A stretch of DNA of 35,208 nt from Candidatus Muproteobacteria bacterium (GCA_003251795.1 QKEI01000216.1:1-35208); one strand, 5' to 3'; positions 16,225 to 24,476 are shown, numbered from the stretch's first letter. Notes: generated by a model from the letters alone, not told the origin. Numbers and translations: made by a program.

Positions 16225-17577
16225 CTAGGCGCTCTCTTTATGCTTGCGCTTCTTCGCCAACCGTGCAGCAAGTGCTGCCAGGCTCGCCCTCGGCAACTTG
16301 CCACTCTGGCTACGCGGAAGCGCGTTCACTAAGTACAACGGGCGCGGCAGGAACACTGGGTCGATGTGCTGGCGTAATGCCTGCAACAGCGCTTGCCGCG
16401 ACAGACCAGGAGCGACCACAAAGGCGATGAGTCGTGACACCGCGCCTGGCGCTTCCTCCGGCATGAAGAAAGCACCGTCTACCACACCCTCGATCTCGTT
16501 CAATTTGTGATTAAGGCTGGCGAGCGAGGTCCGCTTGCCGGCGACATTGATCAAGTCGGCAAGCCTGCCATGGAGACTAAACTCGTGCGGGCCGCGCAAC
16601 TGGATCACGTCATTGAGCGCAACCGGCTGCGCGACCGATGGTCCCTCGACAAAACACCGGTCGTCTCGTTGGTACACACTCATCTCATCGTAAGTTCGCC
16701 ACACGTTGCCGTCTATGGTGCGACGTGTGGCAATCGAGCCGGCCTCTGTGCAACCGTATATTTCGAGCACCTCAGTGCGATACATTCCTTCGGCTTGTCG
16801 TGCTAGACCGGGCGACAACGGCGCAGTTGCCGAAAGGATAAATTGCAAATCGGGTAATGCGGTCTGCGCCGCCACGCAGGCACGGATATGCAACGGTGTG
16901 GTCACGAGCACGCGCGGTGCCGGAACCTGCTCGAGCGCTGCGCGCACATCCTCTGGAAACAACGGTCGCGCGCTATGCAATGCAAATCCCGCCTGTATCG
17001 GCAACAGTACGGTCGTTGCCAGGCCGTACATGTGCTGCGGCGGTACTGTCCCCACCACTGCCGCCGGTCGCGGTCGATCCGCCCAGAAGCGCTTCATGGC
17101 CATTGCACTTTCGGCCAGCAACGCGCCCCAAGTTTTAACGTCGGCCATCGGCTCACCAGTGCTTCCGGAAGTAAAAACCACGGCTGCCACTTGCTCACGT
17201 GGGAATGACGGTACCGTCTGATCGGCGGTCACGACCGCACTTTGCGCTGGGTAATGGTGCACGGGCAGATCCGCCGGACAGTCGGGTTGATCCGTCAAAC
17301 AGTAGGCATCGCCATATTGTTTGCGGATATCCAACAGCATGCCGGGGGCCTCGCTCGGCGGTAGTAAAGTGACCTGCCGGCGCAGCAGCGCAGCGCTCAA
17401 GGCGACGAGAAAATAGTAACGATCCCGGCAAAGATTGAAGACATGCGCACGCTGCGGCAGCGACTCCGCCAATTGCGCGACATCCGCAAGAAATTGACGG
17501 CATTCAATAGGACGCCCGTCGCGCCAAGCAATAGCGCTGGCGGCTTCGAAACCTTCCAATATCGCTAACTCACGCAA
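16225..17577 (-). CDS. Acyl-AMP ligase / acyl-CoA synthetase-like, ApeH-like (5' end uncertain)
   Basis: An ANL-superfamily ligase of about 450 residues that should adenylate the starter acid and load it on the ACP. VVFTSGSTGEPMADVKTW is the ATP-binding P-loop, VGTVPPQHMYGLATTV and EIYGCTEAGSIATRR are adenylate-binding, and LHGRLADLINVAGKRTSL is the hinge. It ends PRSQSGKLPRASLAAL with the catalytic Lys. The frame is open to an ATG at 17754, but that would overlap the upstream gene by 128 bp and add a low-complexity extension unlike the family. Family-like sequence begins at RELAILEGFEAASAIAWRDG, so the TTG at 17577 is used here (GAGTGG about 9 bases upstream). The coupled ATGA at 17627-17630 is in another frame; see the finding on a possible frameshift. 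Confidence 0.85.
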   Translation of the reverse strand: MRELAILEGFEAASAIAWRDGRPIECRQFLADVAQLAESLPQRAHVFNLCRDRYYFLVALSAALLRRQVTLLPPSEAPGMLLDIRKQYGDAYCLTDQPDCPADLPVHHYPAQSAVVTADQTVPSFPREQVAAVVFTSGSTGEPMADVKTWGALLAESAMAMKRFWADRPRPAAVVGTVPPQHMYGLATTVLLPIQAGFALHSARPLFPEDVRAALEQVPAPRVLVTTPLHIRACVAAQTALPDLQFILSATAPLSPGLARQAEGMYRTEVLEIYGCTEAGSIATRRTIDGNVWRTYDEMSVYQRDDRCFVEGPSVAQPVALNDVIQLRGPHEFSLHGRLADLINVAGKRTSLASLNHKLNEIEGVVDGAFFMPEEAPGAVSRLIAFVVAPGLSRQALLQALRQHIDPVFLPRPLYLVNALPRSQSGKLPRASLAALAARLAKKRKHKESA

Positions 17578-17626
17578 AGCAAAGGTCCACTCATAATTTG
17601 CAAAGTACCAAGTACGGCCACCTTGT

Positions 17627-18244
17627 TCATAGAGTGCGGATGCCCTGCCCTCCGATGCGCCACAGCATTCGCCAAAGCGATGCATGGCCGACCCGGCCAA
17701 AACGACTGATACGATAGGCGTACTCGGCGACGAGTAATGCGCCGATAAAGACATAGTTCAGCATGTTCGCGAATAAGGACCAGGTCTCCACGCTCGTGAA
17801 GACTGCCAGCAATATCGACTCCAGCGTCACCAAAAAGAGAAAACCAGTCCACAGCCAGGTCACCCGCCGGGTATAAACGATGAGCTCAGGCGAGAGCTCC
17901 CCTCTTTCGGAGCGGGCGATGCGCGTTACCAGAGGCTCGTTACCCGGTAACAGGGTTTTGCCGAACAGCAGGCAAAAGAACAGGCTGATCGCGGGCGGCG
18001 GCAGAAACAACGCGTGAATCGGGTCCCAACGGATCGTCACCGTCGCCAATAGCGCAATGATTGCTAGGGCGCTCGCCCAAAGGTGGAAATAGCCCTTGCT
18101 CGACGTCTGCCAGAGCGCATGGAAGATAACCAACACCGCCAACATGGCGAGCCCGATATCCGGCCGTCTCAGCATTACACTGAGGTGTACTGCCACGGGA
18201 TATGCTGCGGTAAGGGTGAGTAAGACTGCGCGTTTTGCGGTCAA
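17627..18244 (-). CDS. COG4648-type membrane protein, ApeG-like
   Basis: A 205-residue integral membrane protein with about six hydrophobic segments. It has the family's mid-protein stretch LFGKTLLPGNEPLVTRIARSERGELSPELIVYTRRVTW (written here in part: TLLPGNEPLVTRIA, LSPELIVYTRRVTW). This protein family is nearly always found inside aryl-polyene clusters beside the ACP and acyl-AMP ligase; its biochemical role is unknown. The start codon is TTG, 9 bp after the ACP stop, with no strong ribosome site, so coupling to the ACP is likely. Its stop overlaps an ATG (ATGA at 17627-17630) that may have been the original ligase start. Confidence 0.82.
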   Translation of the reverse strand: MTAKRAVLLTLTAAYPVAVHLSVMLRRPDIGLAMLAVLVIFHALWQTSSKGYFHLWASALAIIALLATVTIRWDPIHALFLPPPAISLFFCLLFGKTLLPGNEPLVTRIARSERGELSPELIVYTRRVTWLWTGFLFLVTLESILLAVFTSVETWSLFANMLNYVFIGALLVAEYAYRISRFGRVGHASLWRMLWRIGGQGIRTL

Positions 18245-18253
18245 AGGCCGGTT

Positions 18254-18520
18254 CTATTTGGCACGATTCACCCGCACGTACTCAGTTAACGCACGCAGCG
18301 AAGAAAAGATTCGTGTGTTGTTCGGGTCATCGGCTCGCAACTTGAAACCATAACGCTGGGAAAGGGCTAGGGCCAGTTCCAACGCGTCGATGGAGTCCAG
18401 CCCAAGGCCCTCGCGAAACAACGGTGCCTGGGGATCGATCCCTGTGGGATCGATGTCCAGATTGAGCGTCTCCACAATCAACCGGGCCACCTCACCCTCA
18501 AGGTGGTTTGCCTCAGGCAT
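18254..18520 (-). CDS. Acyl carrier protein, ApeE/ApeF-like
   Basis: An 88-residue ACP with the phosphopantetheine site in GLGLDSIDALEL (Ser43), an acidic helix II and a preceding FREG segment. The open frame extends to 18673, but GGAGGT at 18523-18528 directly precedes the ATG at 18520 and fixes the start. It is the first gene of the minus-strand operon and carries the growing chain through ligase, ketosynthase, reductase and dehydratase. Standard APE clusters encode two ACPs; only one is present here. No phosphopantetheinyl transferase is encoded in the window. Confidence 0.9.
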   Translation of the reverse strand: MPEANHLEGEVARLIVETLNLDIDPTGIDPQAPLFREGLGLDSIDALELALALSQRYGFKLRADDPNNTRIFSSLRALTEYVRVNRAK

Positions 18521-18636
18521 GCGTACCTCCAATGCATCAGTGCGCGGGCGCGTCAGCCCGAGTCTTGGCTTAACCAGTCGACGCCCAACCCAAATTTCCG
18601 ACAGAGTGCAGCGAGCGTCAAGCGTCAATGCGAAAT

Positions 18637-18654
18637 CCCGTACCGAAGTACGGG
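18637..18654 (-). other. UUCG-capped hairpin upstream of the ACP gene
   Basis: Read on the minus strand, CCCGTAC-TTCG-GTACGGG forms a perfect 7-bp stem closed by a C(UUCG)G tetraloop, an exceptionally stable RNA hairpin. It lies about 117 bp before the ACP start and just past the transporter terminator. It could be a second transcription stop, or part of the operon leader if the promoter lies upstream of it. Confidence 0.5.
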
Positions 18655-18671
18655 CCTCGTAACAGGCTAGC

Positions 18672-18688
18672 AAAAAACCGCCGGTTTT
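18672..18688 (-). terminator. Intrinsic terminator of the BT1-like transporter gene
   Basis: On the minus strand AAAACC-GGC-GGTTTT forms a 6-bp stem ending in a run of six T residues, about 85 bp after the transporter stop. It separates the transporter from the APE-like operon on the same strand. Confidence 0.6.
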
Positions 18689-18770
18689 GCCCCCCGCGCC
18701 TTAGTTGTGGTGGCGCATCGCAGTAACCGCTCGGTCGGCCCTCGGATGCGATTCTCCCCGCCCGCCTCGC

Positions 18771-20396
18771 CTAGCCACTGCGGAACCGGGTCAAGCGAGC
18801 AAACAGGATGGCGGCGAACGGCAGCGCGAGCCCGATGAGTACTTGCGTAACGAGCAGCTCGCCCAGCTGGCTATAGTCCGCCGGCACCTGCACCACACCA
18901 GTGACGGGGTCACGCACCTCGCGCGTGACGATGAAGATCTGATTGAGGTACTTGGTTCCGAGCTGGCTCAGCGACAACGCGAGATTGGTAAATGAGGCCA
19001 TAACCGCGAAAAAGGTGGCCTTCAAGTTGGCCGGCGCCGAGTTCGCAATCCAGGCAAGCATCGGGATCATGGCAATCTGCCCAAGCGGTGACTCGAGCGC
19101 AGTATCGACCAGCGCAATGAAGCGCGCGTCCACTACCCCACCGGTTACGGCCGCGGTCCAGGTGTGTAAACCGTAGTACATGCCGACGATGGGTGCAGCC
19201 AACACAAATGCTGCGATCGTGAGAAATCCGACTACATAGGCAATTGAGCGTTCGGCCATGAAACGGCGGAAGATAAACATGCCGGCAAGCGTGAGGCTGC
19301 TGCCGATGAGCGATAGCACCGACAGGAATTGCTGATCGAAACCGAGGTGATCGATCATCCACCAGGTCACCCCAGGTCCAGGGGTGGGGACGGCGCGAAA
19401 CAGAAAGATCACGACCGCCGTGCCGACCAGGGTTGCGCGCGCATCGGGCTCCAGCTCGCGCGTGAGCCGCACGATCAAGAATACGACGATCGCCATCGAG
19501 CCGATGAAGACGGTCTCCTCGTTGTAGGGCAGGGAGCCCAACCCGACTATGAGAGTGAAGACCACGAACAGCAGGCTGCCGCCGAGGATCCACCAATTCG
19601 GTGCCGGCGGCTCGATGGCCTCGACCATCATCTCCCGCACCTGTTCGCGCGCGAAACCTTGGCGGCGCAACCGGCGCTTATCGCGCGCCTTGATGAGCGC
19701 AGCAGAGATCACGCCGAGTACCGAAATCGCCGGGATTGCGAGTGCCATCAAGTAGACGTTGCGATAGATCAGTGCGATCTCGGCCTGCGGCAGGCCATGC
19801 ACACCGGTGAAGAGATACAGGTTGATCAGCGCCACCAAGACGCTGCCGCCGATGATGGCTACACGCCCGAGTGTTTGCATGGTTGTGTGCATGAGCTTGC
19901 GCCTGACCGGGTCGAAGGGCTTGCCGTGCGCGTCTACCCGCGGCACCGCTTCCACCGTCATGGCATCGGCCACCGCGTCCTGCACGACATAGCCGACAGG
20001 CGCCAGCAATACGCTCAACACGTACCAAGCGCCGGCCGGCATCAGCGCGGTCATAGCCGCACGGTTGCCGATCAACGCCACCATAATAAGAAGGCTCGTG
20101 GCAATGAGTCCGGCACCGAGAAAAACCAGCCAGCTCTTCCAACGCCACATGAGGTCTACCAAATGACCGAGCGGCATCTTTAATGCCCACGGTATACCCG
20201 CCCAGAAACCCAGCGCCGCGAGGAACGCAGCGGAGAGCCCAAGGTAATCCTTGACGAAGAACGTGCCGACGATGCCGGTGAGACCGGAGATGCCGGCGGC
20301 CATGTAGACCATCAACGGCGGCAGGTAGGAGAGTCTTAGCTCGCGCCCGAGCTCGAGCACGTTGCGATCGATCCAGCGGTAGGTGGCGGTGATCAT
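18771..20396 (-). CDS. BT1-like major facilitator superfamily transporter
   Basis: A 541-residue protein with about 12-14 hydrophobic segments. GHLVDLMWRWKSWLVFLGAG sits where MFS proteins have the loop 2-3 motif, and VVQDAVADAMTVE matches the conserved TM4-5 segment of the folate-biopterin transporter (BT1) group. A cytoplasmic, highly charged loop (KARDKRRLRRQGFAREQV, about residue 230) divides the two halves. The substrate is unknown. It precedes the APE-like operon on the same strand but is separated by 250 bp and a terminator, so a functional link is only possible. The start is the first ATG; its ribosome site is weak. The antisense open frames in this region are shadows of this gene. 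Confidence 0.83.
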   Translation of the reverse strand: MITATYRWIDRNVLELGRELRLSYLPPLMVYMAAGISGLTGIVGTFFVKDYLGLSAAFLAALGFWAGIPWALKMPLGHLVDLMWRWKSWLVFLGAGLIATSLLIMVALIGNRAAMTALMPAGAWYVLSVLLAPVGYVVQDAVADAMTVEAVPRVDAHGKPFDPVRRKLMHTTMQTLGRVAIIGGSVLVALINLYLFTGVHGLPQAEIALIYRNVYLMALAIPAISVLGVISAALIKARDKRRLRRQGFAREQVREMMVEAIEPPAPNWWILGGSLLFVVFTLIVGLGSLPYNEETVFIGSMAIVVFLIVRLTRELEPDARATLVGTAVVIFLFRAVPTPGPGVTWWMIDHLGFDQQFLSVLSLIGSSLTLAGMFIFRRFMAERSIAYVVGFLTIAAFVLAAPIVGMYYGLHTWTAAVTGGVVDARFIALVDTALESPLGQIAMIPMLAWIANSAPANLKATFFAVMASFTNLALSLSQLGTKYLNQIFIVTREVRDPVTGVVQVPADYSQLGELLVTQVLIGLALPFAAILFARLTRFRSG

Positions 20397-20778
20397 GATC
20401 TGTCGTCTTGGGCGGTTGTGCGCGAGCGCTCGCCATTCTACAGGCAGCAGGGACCCTTTGGGCGCGTGCTCACGTGCACACTGAGAAAACTCGAAAATAC
20501 GGAATTCTTCATTATTATCATATACTTAATGTCGTACCCAAACATTTCTTCGTCGACTAGGAACGCGTTAGAATAGCGCCTTGTCGAGGTAGCATGTGGA
20601 GTACCGAAGGCACCGGTCTTCGGCCGATTCCTCTCTGCCGAGGGCATACCCAGGCTTGCTGTGGTGCCAGGGAAGAGCTCACGGTCCCGCGAGCGTCAAC
20701 ACCCGCATCGACCCGTGACCAGGTGTGGCTCCGTCAGTGAAGGCGGCAAACGGTCTGGTTGATTACGGGAGGTTCGCT
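20397..20778. other. Intergenic region between divergent transporter and FHA-GGDEF genes
   Basis: This gap of about 380 bp shows no convincing gene. An AT-rich patch (20505-20530) may hold the transporter promoter on the minus strand: TTGGGT (20536-20541), a 16-base spacer and GATAAT (20514-20519). On the plus strand TAGAAT at 20569-20574 is a possible -10 for the FHA-GGDEF gene, without a good -35. Both are weak calls. Confidence 0.35.
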
Positions 20779-21687
20779 TTGGGCAATAGCATCGACCGCG
20801 AAGTTACGCCGGCGGCATCGGCACCATACCCGAACGGCAAGACACCGTGTCTCACCGTATTAACCGGTGGGCCCATCGGTATGCTACACACGCTGGCTCC
20901 GGAGGCCGGCACCTTGATCGGCCGCGGCAGCAGCGCCGATCTGCAGGTAACCAGCCGCAGCGCTAGTCGGCGGCACGCACAGATCAGAATCGACCCGCGC
21001 GGTGGTGCCGTTGTCGAGGACCTGGGCAGCACCAACGGCACATACCTTAACGGCAAGTTGATCAAACGTTACGCCCTGAAAGACGGAGACAGGCTACAAC
21101 TCGGACCGCGCACGATTTTGAAATTCTCGTATCAAGACGAGATCGAACGCGATTTCTATCAAGACCTGGTGGATCGCGAGATCAAGGACACCTTTACCGG
21201 AATCTACAGTAAACGTTACGTGTTCAATCAGATCGTCAACATTTGCGCCCATAGCGAGAGATACAAGACGCGGTTGTCGCTGTTGATTTTCTCGATCGAC
21301 GGTTTCTGGCGGATCAACGAAGTGTACGATCATGCGGCGACCAATTACGTCGTGAAGACCTTAGCGCGCATCGTGCGCCGAGAGCTGCGTGCGGACGATA
21401 TATTTGCCCGTTACGGTCGTGACCGGTTCATGGTGCTAGCGCGCGATCTCACTGAGAAAGGCACTGTGATGCTGGCGCGGCGAATCCGCAGAGCCGTCAA
21501 GGCCCGCAGGATCGTATTCGACGGCATGACCCTGCCAGTCACCATCAGCCTCGGCATCGCTACCATGTCCAACCAAACCAAGGATCCGGCCGCGCTTATC
21601 AAACAGGGAGAGGACTACTTGCGAATGGCCCGATACGCTGGAGGGGGATGCATCGCGGGCGAGAGGATCAAGCGCTTTCGTTCCTAA
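20779..21687 (+). CDS. FHA-domain protein with a degenerate GGDEF domain
   Basis: An FHA domain comes first (GTLIGRGSSADLQV, SRRHAQIRI, EDLGSTNGTYLNG), the phosphothreonine-binding signature with Arg, Ser and Asn in place. A GGDEF fold follows from about residue 135. Its active-site loop reads RYGRDRF instead of RYGGDEF, so two residues needed for GTP cyclisation are replaced by Arg. The upstream inhibitory-site motif RADD (RxxD), at the normal five-residue distance, is intact. This suggests a c-di-GMP-binding effector rather than a synthase, responding to a phosphorylated partner. The start: there is no ATG before the FHA domain; the TTG at 20779 has GGGAGG 6 bases upstream and is preferred to the GTG at 20725. 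It converges with the recombinase gene, and the stops overlap. Confidence 0.85.
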   Translation: MGNSIDREVTPAASAPYPNGKTPCLTVLTGGPIGMLHTLAPEAGTLIGRGSSADLQVTSRSASRRHAQIRIDPRGGAVVEDLGSTNGTYLNGKLIKRYALKDGDRLQLGPRTILKFSYQDEIERDFYQDLVDREIKDTFTGIYSKRYVFNQIVNICAHSERYKTRLSLLIFSIDGFWRINEVYDHAATNYVVKTLARIVRRELRADDIFARYGRDRFMVLARDLTEKGTVMLARRIRRAVKARRIVFDGMTLPVTISLGIATMSNQTKDPAALIKQGEDYLRMARYAGGGCIAGERIKRFRS

Positions 21688-22334
21688 CTTGTAGATTCAG
21701 ACGCCGACGATGTCTCTTTCTGGGACGAGACCGGTAGCTCTTCAGCATCCGGGCGTGCGTACTTCCGGGCATGCTCGATCTTTGTATGCCCCATATAGCG
21801 CTGCAAGGCGCGGGGGTCGATGCCGTCGGCGGCCAACGCAACGCCCGTCGAATACCTCAGCTGCTGCGGGTGCACGGGAAAGCCCAGGCACGCCACCTGG
21901 CCGGCTCTTGCGAACATCTTGCGCACGCTCGCCGTCGTCAACGGCGTTTTGCGCTCGCTGCTGAACACATAGTTTGTATGGGGATATTCCCGTTGTAACT
22001 TCGTGAGCATGTGACACTCCTGTTGCGAGAGTCGCTGCACGCTCGCCACTCCATTCTTGATGCGCCGCACATGTAACACGCCCTTTCTCAGATCCACCTG
22101 GGGCCATTGCAGGGCTACCACCTCGGATACCCGCAGCCCATGGCGAAAAGCCAGTACGATTAACGTGGCGTCTCGGTGGCGGTGCCGCCCGATGCTGCTC
22201 GCGGCCTTGATCAGCCGTGTGATTTCATCCTTGGTCAGGTATTCTCGGGGCCGCCGCTCGGCATTGGGAAGTCGACGCGGCGGGACTTTCCCATTCTCGG
22301 GTATGTAGTGGAGGTCTTCGGCAAACTTTCCCAT
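21684..22334 (-). CDS. Small tyrosine recombinase (FimB/FimE-like size), altered N-terminus
   Basis: A 216-residue phage-integrase-family catalytic domain without an arm-binding domain. The catalytic residues are Arg in FRHGLRVSEV, Lys in VRRIKNG, the H-x3-R box HPQQLRYSTG (usually HxLRH), the GH of RYMGHTKIEHARKY and the Tyr nucleophile in that same ARKY. Such short proteins act as invertases or simple integrases. Family-like sequence starts only at NAERRPREYLTKDE. The preceding 20 or so residues are encoded by a repeat ladder, and the ATG itself is part of a repeat copy. The original 5' end was therefore probably replaced, and activity is uncertain. No att-like direct repeats were found flanking it. 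Confidence 0.8.
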   Translation of the reverse strand: MGKFAEDLHYIPENGKVPPRRLPNAERRPREYLTKDEITRLIKAASSIGRHRHRDATLIVLAFRHGLRVSEVVALQWPQVDLRKGVLHVRRIKNGVASVQRLSQQECHMLTKLQREYPHTNYVFSSERKTPLTTASVRKMFARAGQVACLGFPVHPQQLRYSTGVALAADGIDPRALQRYMGHTKIEHARKYARPDAEELPVSSQKETSSASESTS

Positions 22335-22474
22335 TTTGGATCCAAACTCAAATTCAGCGGCCAGGCCGACTTTCCCATTCAGAGAGTGGCACTCAAATCA
22401 GCAGCTGGAACTTTCCCATCTACGCGGCGTTTCCTGAGGATGCTTGAGCGTTGTTGAGCCGCTAATGGGAAAGT
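22285..22474. repeat. Five-copy ACTTTCCCAT repeat ladder at about 41-bp spacing
   Basis: Identical 10-mers ACTTTCCCAT lie at 22285-22294, 22325-22334, 22369-22378 and 22410-22419, with one inverted copy (ATGGGAAAGT) at 22465-22474. Direct copies are spaced 40, 44 and 41 bp, close to four helical turns. The second copy contains the recombinase start codon. Regular spacing with an inverted end copy suggests protein-binding sites at the end of a mobile element or a regulatory array. No transposase gene is present. Confidence 0.75.
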
Positions 22475-22605
22475 AGTCGAAGCCCGTGACGCCTGCCAGG
22501 TGGACGCCAGCCGGTAGGCAGCGAGCAACGCCTAAGCGATTGAAAGAGCGTGAATACGGCCGATCGGCTATTACCGCTTATCCGCGCGGCGCCCTATCCG
22601 GCGCG

Positions 22606-24303
22606 CTACTTAGCGGCCAGTCGCGGCCGTATGACCACATCAATCCTGCGGTTACGGGAACGGCCTTCTTCGGTCTCGTTATTGGCGACCGGCCGGGTCT
22701 CACCATAGCCCACGGCGTGCACCCTAGACGGATCGATGTGGAGGTTGGATACGAGATACTGCTTCACGGCATCCGCGCGCTTTTGCGAGAGCGCGAGATT
22801 GGCGCTATCGCCGCCATGCGAGTCGGTATGACCTTCGACAGTCAGGGCGCTCTTGGGGAACATCTGGATGGCCTTACCGACGGTGGCTAACAACTCGAAG
22901 TTCTTGGGCTCGATTTTCGATTGTCCGATGTCGAACTGTAGGCCGACGAGACGGATAATAACGTCATCCGCCTGTCTCAAGACACGTGCCTGATCGCGCG
23001 CGAACATTCCCTCCACCTGCGCCGTCTGGTCACGCACGCGCGTTTGCGCATCCAAACGTTTGGCCAACAGCTCGCGTTGGGCAGAAAGACTGGTGACCAT
23101 TTGTTCCAGCACTCCGATCTCACGCTTCAGCGCGCTGACCTCCTGTTCCAAATTTTCGTGCAGGACGGTTTGTCTCTTGAGGCGATCAGCAAGGGCGCCG
23201 CGTTCTTCGGACACTCCGCCCAGGCTCAAGTGTAGCTGTTGCGTCTCGGCCTGCAGGCTGGCGATCTGGTGCTCGAGCGATTCGCGCAACTTGGCTTGAG
23301 CCTCCAGCCGTTGCGTCAGGGCAGCACGTTCATCGGAGGCATTGGCCAGCCGCGCCTGCAGTTGCGAGATGTCTCCTTGCAGCTGATTCTTGTCTTGCTC
23401 GAGTTTCTGCGCACGTTCCTGCTCGGCCTGGATATAGCCGATGATCTTCTTGGTGGGTCCCTCGTAACCGTTCTCGAAGGTCGCCGTCATATCGGCAGCA
23501 GCGGCAATGCGGCTAAGCGGTTTCTCGCCCTGGAGAATAAGATCTTCCGTGGTCAACCTGTCGCCCCGCGCCTGTTGCACGGCCTCGGCCAAATAGCGGG
23601 CATGTTTGACCTCCTCTTGCGCCTGACGCGCCAGACTGCGCGGGACATCGGCATCGTAGCGATCCTTTTCCAATGCCGTCGCCGCTTGCGCCAGTAGATC
23701 CTTGGCCTTCTGGAAGGTCTTGGGGGCGTATCGCCCCACCCTGTCATCCTCGGCCTGCGCGAGCTCAAGCTCGGCCTTGCTGAGATAAGTACTCTTGATG
23801 GTGGCAAGCTCAGCGTCACGGTAGAGTTGTTCCGCCTGCGCACCCCTTTGCCGGGCCGAAGTTATCGCGGCCCGCTCGTAATCGCTTATGGCACGGGAAA
23901 ACCTGTCCTCGGCACGCCGCCACAGATCATCAGCATGCGATGCGGCTTGGACCTTTTCGGCATCGGCGCGTGCTTTCAAGGTTGAAGCGAACATCGCCTT
24001 TGCTTCCTTGGTGTCTGACAACGCCTTCTGGAACTGCTCAGTGGCCGCGGTAAGATCGGCGCGTACCGCTTCCGTATCTTGGTTGGCGGCGAACTTCTGT
24101 TCCGCCGCGTGGTAATACTTGGTTGCTTTTTGGTAGCTCCTGGGCGCGAAAAATTCCGCCTGCGCGGATCGCGCGGATTCAAATGCACTCCTCGCCGGGC
24201 CAAACAGTGCTTCCTTGGCCTGGTCAACGGCAAAGGCACCAACAGACCCAAACAGCAGCGAAATCGCCAGGAAAGATCTAATGCCTATTACGCCCGGTTT
24301 CAT
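22606..24303 (-). CDS. OmpA-family protein with DUF4398-like N-terminus and long coiled coil
   Basis: A 565-residue envelope protein. It has a signal peptide (1-25, ending GAFA), then a helical region with AxxxFFAPRSYQKATKYY and YAPKTFQKAKDLL repeats (DUF4398-like helical hairpins, about 30-250), then a heptad-rich coiled coil (about 285-430, ERAALTQRLEAQ, QLHLSLGG, ALKREIGVLEQ). The C-terminal OmpA domain (about 445-565) binds peptidoglycan through GHTDSHGGDSANLALSQKRA, with the expected Asp and Arg. A stalk between the outer membrane or periplasm and the cell wall is implied. GAGGG precedes the ATG by about 5 bases. It follows malic enzyme by 173 bp on the same strand. Confidence 0.88.
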   Translation of the reverse strand: MKPGVIGIRSFLAISLLFGSVGAFAVDQAKEALFGPARSAFESARSAQAEFFAPRSYQKATKYYHAAEQKFAANQDTEAVRADLTAATEQFQKALSDTKEAKAMFASTLKARADAEKVQAASHADDLWRRAEDRFSRAISDYERAAITSARQRGAQAEQLYRDAELATIKSTYLSKAELELAQAEDDRVGRYAPKTFQKAKDLLAQAATALEKDRYDADVPRSLARQAQEEVKHARYLAEAVQQARGDRLTTEDLILQGEKPLSRIAAAADMTATFENGYEGPTKKIIGYIQAEQERAQKLEQDKNQLQGDISQLQARLANASDERAALTQRLEAQAKLRESLEHQIASLQAETQQLHLSLGGVSEERGALADRLKRQTVLHENLEQEVSALKREIGVLEQMVTSLSAQRELLAKRLDAQTRVRDQTAQVEGMFARDQARVLRQADDVIIRLVGLQFDIGQSKIEPKNFELLATVGKAIQMFPKSALTVEGHTDSHGGDSANLALSQKRADAVKQYLVSNLHIDPSRVHAVGYGETRPVANNETEEGRSRNRRIDVVIRPRLAAK

Positions 24304-24476
24304 GGTTCCCTCATGCGCTGTGCATCATGATAGCAAGTAAGCGGCGCAAGGTCTGATAGCTTACTGAAGAACCCCGTGCCGCAGGTGAGCAACGCACGCG
24401 TATTTTGGTAAAGGCCGGGGTGGTGAGTCAAAAATGGTCTCGCAGGTACTTACCCGCGAGCGCGATTGCTAGCGAC

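Noticed and set aside
17565..17852. 95-codon minus-strand frame across the COG4648/ligase junction
   Set aside because: It is out of frame with both real genes and matches no family; only its last 21 codons (from the ATGA) are of interest for the ligase start.
19329..20183. 284-codon plus-strand frame opposite the BT1-like transporter
   Set aside because: It is rich in His, Arg and Asp with no hydrophobic or domain pattern, and is the antisense shadow of a well-supported membrane protein gene.
20438..20647. 69-codon minus-strand frame upstream of the transporter
   Set aside because: It has no ribosome site or family features and covers the AT-rich presumed promoter region.
22285..22474. CRISPR-like array (short repeats at about 41-bp steps)
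   Set aside because: The repeated unit is only 10 bp, one copy is inverted, and no cas genes are nearby.
21684..22605. A complete integrative element around the tyrosine recombinase
   Set aside because: No flanking tRNA, no att-type direct repeats and no cargo genes; the neighbours are ordinary chromosomal genes.
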